Source: Polaribacter sp. (GTDB taxonomy: Bacteria; Bacteroidota; Bacteroidia; Flavobacteriales; Flavobacteriaceae). From it: 64,000 nt of DNA. The notes below the pieces were generated by a model. It was not told where the DNA came from. It saw only the letters and a program-made list of their open reading frames with translations, and ran no database searches. The stretch spans positions 48,994-112,993 of the forward strand of contig DYMN01000002.1 of the NCBI GenBank assembly GCA_020740485.1, given 5' to 3'. The position numbers and the translations under genes are program-made. Of the stretch, positions 35,838 to 45,211 are shown one piece after another (the first letter of the stretch is position 1; each line of letters begins with the position of its first letter).

Positions 35838-36800
35838 CTATTCCGATTGTTTTCTACTTAATACTTTTTTGGCTGCTAAAATAATATTTTCAGCGTGTAA
35901 ACCATAATTTTTCATCAATTCTTCCGGAGTCCCTGATTGTCCGAATTGATCTTTTACCGCTACAAATTCTTGGGGTGCAGGATAGTTTCGAGCCAATGCG
36001 CCAGCAACGCTTTCTCCTAATCCTCCCAACATATTGTGTTCTTCAGCAGTAACTACACATCCTGTTTTTTTCAAAGATGCAATTATCGCAGTTTCATCAA
36101 GGGGTTTGATTGTATGGATATTAATCACTTCTGCTTGTATTCCTATTTCTTCTAACTTTTCTGCAGCTTGCAAAGCTTCCCACACTAAATGTCCGGTAGC
36201 GATGATGGTAACATCTTTTCCTTCTTGAAGCGTAATGGCTTTACCAATTTCAAATTTTTGGTCTGTCGGCATAAATACCGGTACTTTTGGACGTCCGAAA
36301 CGCAGGTAAACCGGTCCTACATACTCTGCAGCAGCAAAGGTTGCCGCTTTGGTTTGGTTGTAATCACAAGGATTGATCACCACCATGCCAGGTAACATTT
36401 TCATCAGACCTATATCTTCTAAGGTTTGGTGCGTAGCCCCATCTTCGCCCACGGTCAATCCGGCATGCGAAGCGGCAATTTTTACGTTTTTCCCTGAATA
36501 AGCTATACTTTGACGAACTTGATCATATACACGGGCTGAAGCAAAATTAGCAAAAGTGCCGGCAAAGGGTATTTTACCGTTTAAGGACATCCCTGCGGCC
36601 ATCCCCATCATATTTGCTTCGGCAATACCCACTTGAAAAAATCGTTCCGGATGATTTTTGGAAAATTCATTCATTTTTAATGAAGTGGTTAAATCGGCTG
36701 TTAATGCTACCACATTAGGATTAGTTTTTCCCAATTCAGTTAAAGCATCTCCAAACCCTGAACGCGTGTCTTTCATCTCGGAATAGGTATATTTTGGCAT
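35838..36800 (-). CDS. Transketolase, C-terminal (pyrimidine-binding plus C) subunit
   Basis: A 320-aa half-transketolase. It matches the pyrimidine-binding and C-terminal domains of a split transketolase of the pentose-phosphate pathway (ALTADLTTSLKMNEF, RFFQVGIAEANMMGMAAGMSL, SHAGLTVGEDGATHQ, GGLGESVAGALA). In many Bacteroidota the N-terminal, thiamine-phosphate-binding half is encoded beside it. Here the upstream neighbour is a divergent nuclease gene, so the partner must be elsewhere. All features of the half itself are intact. Confidence 0.92.
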   Translation of the reverse strand: MPKYTYSEMKDTRSGFGDALTELGKTNPNVVALTADLTTSLKMNEFSKNHPERFFQVGIAEANMMGMAAGMSLNGKIPFAGTFANFASARVYDQVRQSIAYSGKNVKIAASHAGLTVGEDGATHQTLEDIGLMKMLPGMVVINPCDYNQTKAATFAAAEYVGPVYLRFGRPKVPVFMPTDQKFEIGKAITLQEGKDVTIIATGHLVWEALQAAEKLEEIGIQAEVINIHTIKPLDETAIIASLKKTGCVVTAEEHNMLGGLGESVAGALARNYPAPQEFVAVKDQFGQSGTPEELMKNYGLHAENIILAAKKVLSRKQSE

Positions 36801-36822
36801 TGCATTGTATTTTGATGTTTTG

Positions 36823-36830
36823 CAAAAATA
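36823..36830 (-). promoter_or_regulatory. -7 element of the transketolase gene
   Basis: The minus strand reads TATTTTTG, 22 bp before the start codon. Confidence 0.55.
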
Positions 36831-36882
36831 GAATAATTCTGAGTTTTTATCAAAAATTCTTTTTAGTAAAATGTAAAATAGC

Positions 36883-36890
36883 TATTTTTG
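36883..36890 (+). promoter_or_regulatory. -7 element of the nuclease gene
   Basis: TATTTTTG, a full TAnnTTTG match, overlaps an in-frame TTG and supports the start further right at 36906. The spacing to the start copies that seen at the RND exporter gene. Confidence 0.6.
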
Positions 36891-36905
36891 CCCAAAAATA
36901 ATAAA

Positions 36906-37421
36906 GTGCGAATTTTTACAATCATTCTTGTTTTTCATTTTATATTTTTACAATCGTGTGAAAAAGTAAAAAAGGATAATTTTAATTTCAAAAAAGAAAA
37001 TTTCATACAAGGCAAAGTCATCGCTATTTATGACGGTGACACTTACAGTCTTTTGACATTGGATAATAAAACTTTAAAAGTTAGGATGGAAGGGATTGAT
37101 GCACCGGAGAGAGAAATGCCTTTTTACAAGGCTTCTCGAAAAAAGTTGAGCGACCTCATTTACAAAAAAAGAGTATATTTTGATAAAACCGGCGAAGATA
37201 TTCACGGAAGGTCATTGGGCTTTACCTATTTAGAAGACGGAACTGATGTAGATATTGAGATGTTAAAAGCTGGAATGGTTTGGCATTTTAAAAGATATAA
37301 CGATAATCCGGATTATGCAGATGCAGAAGACTTAGCAAGAGATCAAAAAGTTGGTTTATGGCAAGATGCATATCCTGAAGCGCCCTGGACCTATAGACGA
37401 AATAACAGAAACAATTTTTAA
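36906..37421 (+). CDS. Thermonuclease-family (SNase) lipoprotein
   Basis: Secreted nuclease with a staphylococcal-nuclease fold. From the GTG chosen here, a lipoprotein signal ends in LQSC (Cys18). The OB-fold core holds GKVIAIYDGDTYSLL, the catalytic Arg region RMEGIDAPE and GRSLGFTYLEDGTDVD, and the protein ends with MLKAGMVWHFKRYN. GTG is preferred because an upstream in-frame TTG lies inside the -7 element. The mature protein is probably membrane-anchored. mtgA follows after 6 bp. Confidence 0.9.
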   Translation: MRIFTIILVFHFIFLQSCEKVKKDNFNFKKENFIQGKVIAIYDGDTYSLLTLDNKTLKVRMEGIDAPEREMPFYKASRKKLSDLIYKKRVYFDKTGEDIHGRSLGFTYLEDGTDVDIEMLKAGMVWHFKRYNDNPDYADAEDLARDQKVGLWQDAYPEAPWTYRRNNRNNF

Positions 37422-37427
37422 AAATAG

Positions 37428-38138
37428 ATGTTTAAAAAGTTACTCACATTTATCAAGAAAGCTATCATTTGGTTCTTTATCATCTCCGTTGGGTTAGTCA
37501 TCCTTTTTAAATGGGTGCCTGTTCCATTTACTTTTACCATGATTTCTCGAAGTGTAAATATGATAATTGACGGTGAAAAAGTAGTTTGGCAACACGACTG
37601 GAAACCGATTGAAAACATTTCGCCTAATTTAGTTCAAGCCGTTGTGAGTAGCGAGGATAATCTTTTTCTCACCCACAATGGTTTTGACATTGAAGCAATG
37701 AAAAAAGCCTATAAAAACAATCAAAAAGGTAAACGTATTAAGGGCGGAAGCACTATTTCACAACAAACTGCCAAAAACGTTTTTTTGTGGCAAGGAAGAA
37801 ATTACATACGTAAAGGCTTAGAAGTCTATTTTACCGGTTTGATTGAATTATTATGGAGCAAAAAACGCATTATGGAAGTATATCTCAATTCTATTGAAAT
37901 GGGTAATGGTATATATGGTGCTGAGGCAGCTTCTCGTTATTGGTATCAAAAATCAGCTCAACGGTTGTCTGCGAGAGAAGCAGCAGGTATTGCGGCAATA
38001 TTACCTAATCCAAGAAAATATAAAGCATCCAATTCTTCATCTTATATCAATAGAAGAAAAGCTAAAATTCAAAATCTGATGTATAAAATAGGTCCTGCGG
38101 ATTTTGATAATGTAGTAGAAAAAGCAAATAAAAAATAA
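37428..38138 (+). CDS. mtgA: Monofunctional peptidoglycan glycosyltransferase
   Basis: Polymerises lipid II into glycan strands without a transpeptidase domain. One N-terminal membrane helix (about 12-30) precedes a GT51 domain with the catalytic Glu region VVSSEDNLFLTHNGFD, then GGSTISQQTAKNVFLW, KRIMEVYLNSIEMGNGIYGAEAASRYW and AAILPNP. All GT51 motifs are present. The 236 aa length is standard. Likely cotranscribed with the nuclease gene. Confidence 0.96.
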   Translation: MFKKLLTFIKKAIIWFFIISVGLVILFKWVPVPFTFTMISRSVNMIIDGEKVVWQHDWKPIENISPNLVQAVVSSEDNLFLTHNGFDIEAMKKAYKNNQKGKRIKGGSTISQQTAKNVFLWQGRNYIRKGLEVYFTGLIELLWSKKRIMEVYLNSIEMGNGIYGAEAASRYWYQKSAQRLSAREAAGIAAILPNPRKYKASNSSSYINRRKAKIQNLMYKIGPADFDNVVEKANKK

Positions 38139-38307
38139 TGATTTTCTTGCCTACAGGTAGATTCATTACGACATCGTTTTGATAATTATTTATTAAATTT
38201 ACAATTTACTCCCTCATTTGCATCTTCTTTTTTGGATATATTAATAAAACGCTCTTTTTTGTTGCGAAAAATTTACTATTTTAAAGATATCATTTGTTTG
38301 TATTTTG

Positions 38308-38315
38308 TATTTTTG
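38308..38315 (+). promoter_or_regulatory. -7 element of gcvP
   Basis: TATTTTTG, 18 bp before the gcvP start codon. Confidence 0.55.
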
Positions 38316-38333
38316 TAGTCTCAATTTTATATT

Positions 38334-41180
38334 ATGCAAACCGATTCATTTCAAATCAGACATATAGGTCCCAATACATTAGAAAAAGAAAAAATGTTAC
38401 AATCCATCGGAGTTTCTTCGTTAGATGAATTGATTGATAAAACCATTCCAAAGGACATCAGAAATCCTAAATCACTCGATCTTTCTGAACCCATGAGCGA
38501 ACAAGAATACCTTTCGCACATATCGGAAATAGAAAAAAAGAATAAAATTTTCAAAACGTATATTGGTTTAGGTTATCATCCTACCATATTGCCATCCGTT
38601 ATCCAACGAAATATATTAGAAAATCCGGGATGGTACACTGCTTATACGCCTTATCAAGCGGAAATCTCTCAAGGCAGATTAGAAGCTTTACTCAATTATC
38701 AAACAATGATTTCCGATTTGACCGGAATGGAATTGACTAACGCCTCTTTATTAGACGAAGGCACCGCCGCAGCAGAAGCTATGGGCATGTTGTTCAGTAC
38801 CCGCAGTCGTCAACAAAAAGCAGATAATGTCTCCAAATTTTACGTATCAGATGAGGTGTTACCACAAACTATTTCCGTATTACAAACGCGAGCTGTTCCG
38901 TTTGGAATTGAATTAGAAATTGGTGCTACTCGTGATTTTGTACCTTCCAATGCCTATTTTGGGATTATGCTTCAATATCCTACCAAATACGGAAGTATAG
39001 AGAATTATAGCGATTTAGTCGAAAAATGGCATAGCAGCGAAATTCGGGTTGTGGTAGCTGCAGACTTGTTAAGTCTAACTTTATTAACGCCTCCGGGCGA
39101 ATGGGGCGCCGATGTAGTAGTGGGAACCACTCAAAGGTTTGGTATTCCTATGGGTTATGGAGGTCCACATGCCGCTTATTTTTCTACTAAAGATCAATAC
39201 AAACGTGATATTCCGGGCAGAATTATTGGAATTACACAAGATGCTGCCGGCAACAGAGCTTTACGTATGGCACTGCAAACGCGTGAACAACATATCAAAA
39301 GAGAAAAAGCCACTTCCAACATCTGTACGGCTCAAGTTTTGTTAGCCGTAATGGCGGGAATGTACGGCGTTTATCACGGACCTGAAGGTTTGAAATACAT
39401 AGCCAAAAAAATTCACCATCTAACGGCAACCTTAGATCGAGGACTTAAAAATTTGGGAATTGAGCAATTAAATTCAAGTTTTTTTGACACCTTATTAATC
39501 AAAGTAAATGATACGGCTTTTGTAAAATCATTAGCTGAAAGTAAAGGAATCAACTTTTGGTATATTGATGCACATCACATCACAATATCGCTCAATGAAG
39601 TCACCACTTTGGCAGATGTCAATGATATACTTGGCGTTTTCAGTGAAGCTGAAAAGAAGCAATCCCAAGCTTTTTCAGAAGTACTAAAAGAATGTAAAAT
39701 TAATACAGATGTAATGAGAACATCTGATTTTATGAAGCACGATGTGTTTCATCTTTACCATTCAGAAACGGAAATGATGCGTTATATCAAAAAGCTGGAA
39801 AATAGAGATTTAGCAATGAATCATTCTATGATATCCTTGGGTTCTTGTACAATGAAACTCAATTCGGCTGCTTCTATGTTTCCCATCAGTTGGGCGAGTT
39901 TTGGAAATATTCACCCCTTCGTACCAGTTGAACAAGCCGAAGGTTACCATTTGATAATCAAAGATTTGGAAAAATCTTTAAATGAAATTACCGGTTTTGC
40001 CGCTACTTCTTTACAACCTAATTCAGGTGCTCAAGGCGAATATTCCGGTTTGAGGGTCATCAAAGCTTATCAAAAATCCATAGGTCAAGGGCACCGAAAA
40101 TTAATATTAATTCCGGCATCTGCACATGGCACCAATCCAGCAAGTGCCGTAATGGCGGGCTTTGATGTAGTGGTCATAAAAACTACAGAAAACGGAGAAA
40201 TAGATATTCAGGATTTAAAAGAAAAAGCAAAAATCCATCAAGCAAATTTGGTGGGCTTAATGGTAACTTATCCTTCTACGCACGGCGTATTTGAAGCGGA
40301 AATAAAGCTAATAATTGAAATCATTCACAATGCAGGTGGCTTGGTGTATATGGACGGTGCCAACATGAATGCACAAGTAGGATTAACAAGTCCCGGCTTA
40401 ATAGGAGCAGATGTTTGTCATTTAAATTTGCATAAAACTTTTGCCATTCCACATGGAGGTGGTGGACCTGGTATAGGTCCTATCTGCTGCACAGCTGCTT
40501 TAGCTCCTTTTTTACCAACCAATCCAGTGATAAAAACCGGAGGTGACCAAGGAATTACCGCCGTCTCTTCTGCACCTTATGGCTCAGCATTGGTAACGCT
40601 CATTTCCTATGCCTATATAAAAATGTTAGGCGCTGAAGGTTTGACTGAGAGTACAAAATATGCTATATTAAATGCAAATTATCTGAAAGCAGAGTTAGAG
40701 AAACATTATCCGGTATTATTTTCCGGTGAAAATGGATTTGTCGCTCACGAAATGATAGTTGATTTCAGAGCTTTTAAGAAAAATGGAGTAGAAGTTACAG
40801 ATGTAGCCAAACGCTTGATGGATTATGGATATCATGCGCCTACGGTTTCTTTTCCGGTAGCCGGCACTTTGATGATTGAACCTACAGAGAGTGAAAACAA
40901 AGCAGAGTTAGACAGGTTTATTGCCGCTTTGGTTAAAATAAAATCCGAAATAGACCGCAATTCAACGGAAACGAAAGACTCTATCCTCAAAAACGCACCA
41001 CACACCCAAGAAATGATCACTTCAGACGATTGGAAATACAGCTATTCTCGTCAAGCGGCTGCTTTTCCTTTAGATTACATCAGGGAAAACAAATTTTGGC
41101 CCTATGTACGTCGCGTGGATGATGCCTATGGGGATAGGAATTTAGTATGTACTTGTGACCCCATTGAGGATTATATCTAG
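38334..41180 (+). CDS. gcvP: Glycine dehydrogenase (decarboxylating), P protein
   Basis: PLP enzyme of the glycine-cleavage system, releasing CO2 and passing aminomethyl to the H protein. The single 948-aa chain is the fused homodimeric form. Two aminotransferase-like halves are visible: about 1-430, with the ARTAGMGM-like region replaced by EAMGMLFSTR, and about 445-948. The PLP lysine lies in LNLHKTFAIPHGGGGPG near residue 701. It ends with CTCDPIEDY. No gcvT or gcvH is nearby, which is common in this phylum. Confidence 0.97.
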   Translation: MQTDSFQIRHIGPNTLEKEKMLQSIGVSSLDELIDKTIPKDIRNPKSLDLSEPMSEQEYLSHISEIEKKNKIFKTYIGLGYHPTILPSVIQRNILENPGWYTAYTPYQAEISQGRLEALLNYQTMISDLTGMELTNASLLDEGTAAAEAMGMLFSTRSRQQKADNVSKFYVSDEVLPQTISVLQTRAVPFGIELEIGATRDFVPSNAYFGIMLQYPTKYGSIENYSDLVEKWHSSEIRVVVAADLLSLTLLTPPGEWGADVVVGTTQRFGIPMGYGGPHAAYFSTKDQYKRDIPGRIIGITQDAAGNRALRMALQTREQHIKREKATSNICTAQVLLAVMAGMYGVYHGPEGLKYIAKKIHHLTATLDRGLKNLGIEQLNSSFFDTLLIKVNDTAFVKSLAESKGINFWYIDAHHITISLNEVTTLADVNDILGVFSEAEKKQSQAFSEVLKECKINTDVMRTSDFMKHDVFHLYHSETEMMRYIKKLENRDLAMNHSMISLGSCTMKLNSAASMFPISWASFGNIHPFVPVEQAEGYHLIIKDLEKSLNEITGFAATSLQPNSGAQGEYSGLRVIKAYQKSIGQGHRKLILIPASAHGTNPASAVMAGFDVVVIKTTENGEIDIQDLKEKAKIHQANLVGLMVTYPSTHGVFEAEIKLIIEIIHNAGGLVYMDGANMNAQVGLTSPGLIGADVCHLNLHKTFAIPHGGGGPGIGPICCTAALAPFLPTNPVIKTGGDQGITAVSSAPYGSALVTLISYAYIKMLGAEGLTESTKYAILNANYLKAELEKHYPVLFSGENGFVAHEMIVDFRAFKKNGVEVTDVAKRLMDYGYHAPTVSFPVAGTLMIEPTESENKAELDRFIAALVKIKSEIDRNSTETKDSILKNAPHTQEMITSDDWKYSYSRQAAAFPLDYIRENKFWPYVRRVDDAYGDRNLVCTCDPIEDYI

Positions 41181-41210
41181 AAATTAGTTCGATTGGAAGT
41201 TTTGAATAGA

Positions 41211-42866
41211 CTATTTATTCACTTCTTCTAACAAAACGATTTCAAAGGGGGTATCCAATTTTACTTTTCCTTTGTCTACTTTCATTTCTATACCGGAATA
41301 GGCATCTCTTAATTTGGTGCCATCGGCAAAAAGATCGCCTACAGTGATTTCTTTGTCCCAAGCGGGTGCGTCCAAAACTATTATTACTTTGTCGTCATTT
41401 AAAGTGCGACTAAAAGTATAATAAGGCGCTGCAATATCTTCGTGTTTTCCTGCTCCTACAGCCGGATGATTTTTGCGAAACTGTCCTAATTTCTGATAAT
41501 GATTGAGGATTTTTTGTGCGCTTTCGTTATTCTTTAAGTCAATCCAATTCATAGGCGAACGCAAATTGGCATCTCCGATGGCTCCATCAATAACCAAAGG
41601 TCTGGCAGTTTCATCACCATAATATATTTGAGCAATTCCGGGCGTTAATAATAGCTTGGTTCCTCCTTCAATGGCTTTTTCTCTTTTGCGGTCATAGGGA
41701 CCGCTGTCGTCATGCGATGAAATATAATTCATTACACTTTTACCCTTCAACTCGTTTTGCAAGATTTGGTTGTAATCATTAAAAAGAGTTTTATAGTTTT
41801 TATTTGCATCTCCTTTAAAATCAAAATTAATGAGATTATCAAAGCCATTTGCAAAATAGTCAACTTTTCGATCTCCAAAATCATAAATACGTTTACCGTG
41901 AAGTCCATAACCATAAACTTCTCCTAATAAATAAAAATCAGCATCATCTAATACTTTGTCCGGATGATTTTTCTTGTATTCTTTAAAAACTTCATTAGTT
42001 AAGTTAGCAAATTCAGCCCACACATCTTCAGTTACATGTTTGGCAGTATCAACTCTATAACCGTCAATACCATAATCAGTAATATAATCACTCAACCATT
42101 TCATGATGTAATATTTGGGAGCTCTTGGAGATCCTGTTTTTACAAAAAAATCATTTAATTCTCTGATTTCTTGATCATAACGGCCTTCTTTTTCCCATTT
42201 TTCAACCAAAAAAGGAGGAAGACTGACTTCTTGATTACTTTCAGTCAAAACATCCGGTAAGTTTTCAACTAAAGTACAATCAATGTAATTATTATAAGAA
42301 TCGTAAGTGCACTTTGGTTTGGTACGGACCCAATCCTCAGGATAAGCCGGATCTAGATCAGTAACCGGTCCTGTATGGTTTATAACTGCATCGAGCATTA
42401 TGCGGATTCCTTTTTGGTGTGCTTTTTCTACCAATTCTTTTAAATCTTCTTTTGTCCCAAAATTAGGGTCAATTGCAGTCCAATCTTTGGTCCAGTAGCC
42501 GTGATAACCATAGGTATTCCCCGTGCCTTCATCTACAGAACCGTGAATTTGTTCTACCACAGGCGTCATCCAAATTACATTAACTCCTAATTTATCAAAA
42601 TAACCTTCATCCAATTTCTGGATGATTCCTTTTAAATCTCCTCCCATAAAGTCCCGGTATTTACCTGTGGGATTATTGCGATGCAGGAGATTATCATTGG
42701 TTGTATCACCGTTGTTAAAGCGGTCAATCATCAAAAAGTACAAATTAGCCCCTTCCCAAACAAAATCTTTGGTCTTGTGTTGTGTAGCATCGTAGGAAAC
42801 TGTTTGCTTCGTACTATTGCAAGAAAACAAAAAAACAGAGAGTATGACAAATAATATTCTATTCAT
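41211..42866 (-). CDS. Alpha-amylase family lipoprotein (GH13)
   Basis: Secreted GH13 glycosidase for alpha-glucans. A lipoprotein signal with lipobox FSCN (Cys16) is followed by the (beta/alpha)8 barrel. Conserved regions are DAVINHTG, DGYRVDTAKHV (nucleophile Asp near 272), LGEVYG (acid/base Glu near 314) and YISSHDDSG (transition-state Asp near 385). A short beta C-domain ends the 551-aa chain. Subfamily (amylase or cyclomaltodextrinase) is uncertain. The glycogen-synthesis genes at 48-51 kb suggest the organism both stores and degrades alpha-glucan. It converges with gcvP, 30 bp apart. Confidence 0.92.
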   Translation of the reverse strand: MNRILFVILSVFLFSCNSTKQTVSYDATQHKTKDFVWEGANLYFLMIDRFNNGDTTNDNLLHRNNPTGKYRDFMGGDLKGIIQKLDEGYFDKLGVNVIWMTPVVEQIHGSVDEGTGNTYGYHGYWTKDWTAIDPNFGTKEDLKELVEKAHQKGIRIMLDAVINHTGPVTDLDPAYPEDWVRTKPKCTYDSYNNYIDCTLVENLPDVLTESNQEVSLPPFLVEKWEKEGRYDQEIRELNDFFVKTGSPRAPKYYIMKWLSDYITDYGIDGYRVDTAKHVTEDVWAEFANLTNEVFKEYKKNHPDKVLDDADFYLLGEVYGYGLHGKRIYDFGDRKVDYFANGFDNLINFDFKGDANKNYKTLFNDYNQILQNELKGKSVMNYISSHDDSGPYDRKREKAIEGGTKLLLTPGIAQIYYGDETARPLVIDGAIGDANLRSPMNWIDLKNNESAQKILNHYQKLGQFRKNHPAVGAGKHEDIAAPYYTFSRTLNDDKVIIVLDAPAWDKEITVGDLFADGTKLRDAYSGIEMKVDKGKVKLDTPFEIVLLEEVNK

Positions 42867-42892
42867 TGTATAGGTGATTTAAAAAGATAAAG

Positions 42893-42900
42893 CAAAAATA
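42893..42900 (-). promoter_or_regulatory. -7 element of the amylase gene
   Basis: The minus strand reads TATTTTTG, 26 bp upstream of the start codon. Confidence 0.5.
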
Positions 42901-43037
42901 GGAAATAATGCTGAATGAGGTAAACAATGATATTTTTTAAAGCTTCTATAATCATGTAAACTATTCCCAATACGCTTGGCTACGCCAAAGATGTTTGAGA
43001 ACTAACTTCAATATAAAAGCTTCAAGTATATCAATAC

Positions 43038-44300
43038 TCAAGTTTTCAATTCTTTTTTCTTGGCAGCAGGGAATAGAACATTGTTAAGAATCAGTCTATA
43101 ACCGGGTGAAGTGGGGTGTAATTCCAATTCCGTTCGTGGATCTCCCACATGATGTTGATAATCTTCCGGATCATGTCCGCCGTAAAAAGTCCACATTCCT
43201 TTTCCTTTAATCCCATGAATATAACGTGCTTCCCCATTGAGCTTGTTTTCACCCATAATAAGAACGTCAGGTTTAATGGTATTAGGGTCAAAAGCGGTTG
43301 ATTGCCCCATAAAGCCCTTAATCAATGTAGTGTGATTTTGACATAACATGGCAGGAATCGGATCCCATTTAGCAGAGAAATTCATCAAGGTGAAATAATC
43401 TGATGTACGTGGCATTTCTGCTCTCTTTAAAGTCATATCAATACTGGAAAACTCGTAGACTAACGGACTCCTTTCGAGTGTGAAATCTTGAAAAGCAAAT
43501 GTTTTAGTAAAATCTAACTTATTCTGATAATCAGGTTCGCTTGGGTCGCCATCAAACATGCTTTCGCAGATATCCACCCCTTCGGCAGCTAATGCAATAT
43601 CAAAACTATCAGTAGCCGAACACATGGCAAACATAAATCCACCTCCAATTACAAAATCACGTATTTTTTTTGATACAGCTAATTTGGCTTGTGAAACTTT
43701 GTCAAAACCCAATTTAGTAGCTAGCGCTTCGGCTTCTTTCTTTTGTTCAATATACCAAGGGTAGGTTCTAAAATTAGCGTAGAATTTTCCGTATTGCCCG
43801 GTAAAATCTTCGTGATGCAAGTGTAACCAATCGTAAAGAAGTAATTTATCTGAAAGCACTTCTTCATCATACACTACATCATAGGGAATTTCTGCATAGT
43901 TAAGAACCATCGTTACTGCATCGTCCCATGGTTGTTTACTTTTTGGAGAATATACGGCTATTTTAGGTGCTTTTTCCAAGACCACAGCTTCCATATTCTG
44001 AGAGGGACTGGAAATAAATTCAAGTAATTGCAAAGTTTGAGTGTCAGATAAGATTTCGTAAGTTACTCCTCGTATTTGACATTCTTTTTCAGTTTCGGGT
44101 GTATTCACTAAGAGAAACGAACCACCTTCATAATTAAGTAACCATTGTACTTTTTCGCCTTTGGAAAGCGCCCAATAGGTAATACCATATGCCTTTAGGT
44201 GCTCTTTTTGTTTTACATCATCCATAGGGAGCAAAATAAATCCCGCAAATAACGGGAAGCTCCATAAAAATAAAAATAATATGGTGAAAAGGTTTCGCAA
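43038..44300 (-). CDS. Secreted protein of unknown function, often mislabelled asparagine synthetase B
   Basis: A 420-aa protein with a signal peptide (MRNLFTILFLFLWSFPLFA). An N-terminal segment LLPMDDVKQKEHLKAYGITYWAL is followed by a larger domain with LLLYDWLHLHHEDFTGQYGKF, GGGFMFAMCSATDSFDIALAAEG, GMWTFYGGHDPED and LNNVLFPAAKKK. The second part resembles glutamine-amidotransferase-like or cell-surface ThuA-like folds (uncertain). Bacteroidota homologues carry the label asparagine synthetase B, but no AsnB glutaminase Cys at position 2 or ATP-pyrophosphatase loop is present, and the protein is exported. It ends the bamD-rpoZ-coaBC-DUF4835 operon, 14 bp after DUF4835. Confidence 0.7.
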   Translation of the reverse strand: MRNLFTILFLFLWSFPLFAGFILLPMDDVKQKEHLKAYGITYWALSKGEKVQWLLNYEGGSFLLVNTPETEKECQIRGVTYEILSDTQTLQLLEFISSPSQNMEAVVLEKAPKIAVYSPKSKQPWDDAVTMVLNYAEIPYDVVYDEEVLSDKLLLYDWLHLHHEDFTGQYGKFYANFRTYPWYIEQKKEAEALATKLGFDKVSQAKLAVSKKIRDFVIGGGFMFAMCSATDSFDIALAAEGVDICESMFDGDPSEPDYQNKLDFTKTFAFQDFTLERSPLVYEFSSIDMTLKRAEMPRTSDYFTLMNFSAKWDPIPAMLCQNHTTLIKGFMGQSTAFDPNTIKPDVLIMGENKLNGEARYIHGIKGKGMWTFYGGHDPEDYQHHVGDPRTELELHPTSPGYRLILNNVLFPAAKKKELKT

Positions 44301-44314
44301 TTCAAAAAATTTTA

Positions 44315-45211
44315 TTATTGTTCAATTTTTTCCCATTTGTTTGCCATAGTAGGTGCAATTACATACAGTGCCTGAACTAAATCATCGGTATCCATTTGAG
44401 GCCCTTCGGTAAAAATATTTGTAATTTCATCTGCTTTTGCATCCATAAAAATGCGCGATAACTGTGTCCCCATGGTTATTTCTGCAACTTTTTCCAGACC
44501 CATAATAGCAATTTTAATGTTATTTTTAGCTTCAATCTGATTGTCAGCCATCCCGTCCATACCTTTTAGGTGATAATTATAATAAGTACTTCTAAAATTA
44601 TCATAAGTTGGTGATAATATTTTGTTTATCAAATGAAATCTATTAAACTTATTGGTATTGGACTGCCATGCTTTTTTATCATTGGGGCTATCAACTTGAT
44701 CCATAATATTTTGACAAATATTAAAATATTCATCTCCACCGTTAAGGTCAAAAGTATCGGCATCCATTCCAATAATTAAATACACAAAATAGGATAAGGT
44801 AGAGATTAATTCTGATTGATAGGCATTGACGTCATATTGTAAAGGTTCAAATTCAATGTAAGAAAAAGACAAATTATCATCTTTATAATTTAAAACAGGA
44901 GTGTTGTAAATAGAATTAAATACCGGTCTGGAAGATTGCACTTGAATACTTCCGCTGTAAAAGTTACTTCCTGTTTTTTCATTTAAGGTCAACACAATTG
45001 AACATTCAATACGTTCTTCAGGTTCAAACTCCTTTTGGGTCCATTTGGTTTGGTTTACAAATTCATCAATGGCGCGTTCTAAGGTTTTAAAAACTTTTGG
45101 GTCGGCGTCTACTATTTTATCAGTGCTTACCACCACACTGCAATTCAGTTCTTGAGCTGACAAATTCAGATAAAGGCTGAGCAATACTATTAAAAAAATT
45201 GTTTTTTTCAT
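44315..45211 (-). CDS. DUF4835 family protein
   Basis: A 298-aa secreted protein with a clear signal peptide ([20 protein letters not shown]). The family is conserved in Bacteroidota next to coaBC, and its function is unknown. Visible features are LNCSVVVSTDKI at the mature N-terminus, a beta-rich middle (YSGSIQVQSSRPVFNS), LPLQYDVNAYQSE-like FEPLQYDVNAYQSELISTL, and YIAP-like VIAPTMANKW near the end. Its start overlaps the coaBC stop by 4 bp (ATGA), indicating coupling. Confidence 0.88.
   Translation of the reverse strand: MKKTIFLIVLLSLYLNLSAQELNCSVVVSTDKIVDADPKVFKTLERAIDEFVNQTKWTQKEFEPEERIECSIVLTLNEKTGSNFYSGSIQVQSSRPVFNSIYNTPVLNYKDDNLSFSYIEFEPLQYDVNAYQSELISTLSYFVYLIIGMDADTFDLNGGDEYFNICQNIMDQVDSPNDKKAWQSNTNKFNRFHLINKILSPTYDNFRSTYYNYHLKGMDGMADNQIEAKNNIKIAIMGLEKVAEITMGTQLSRIFMDAKADEITNIFTEGPQMDTDDLVQALYVIAPTMANKWEKIEQ

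Noticed and set aside
42976-42988. Hairpin TTGGC-TAC-GCCAA near the amylase gene as a terminator
   Set aside because: The stem is short, no T-run follows on either strand, and it lies upstream of the amylase gene; it is more likely repeat debris.
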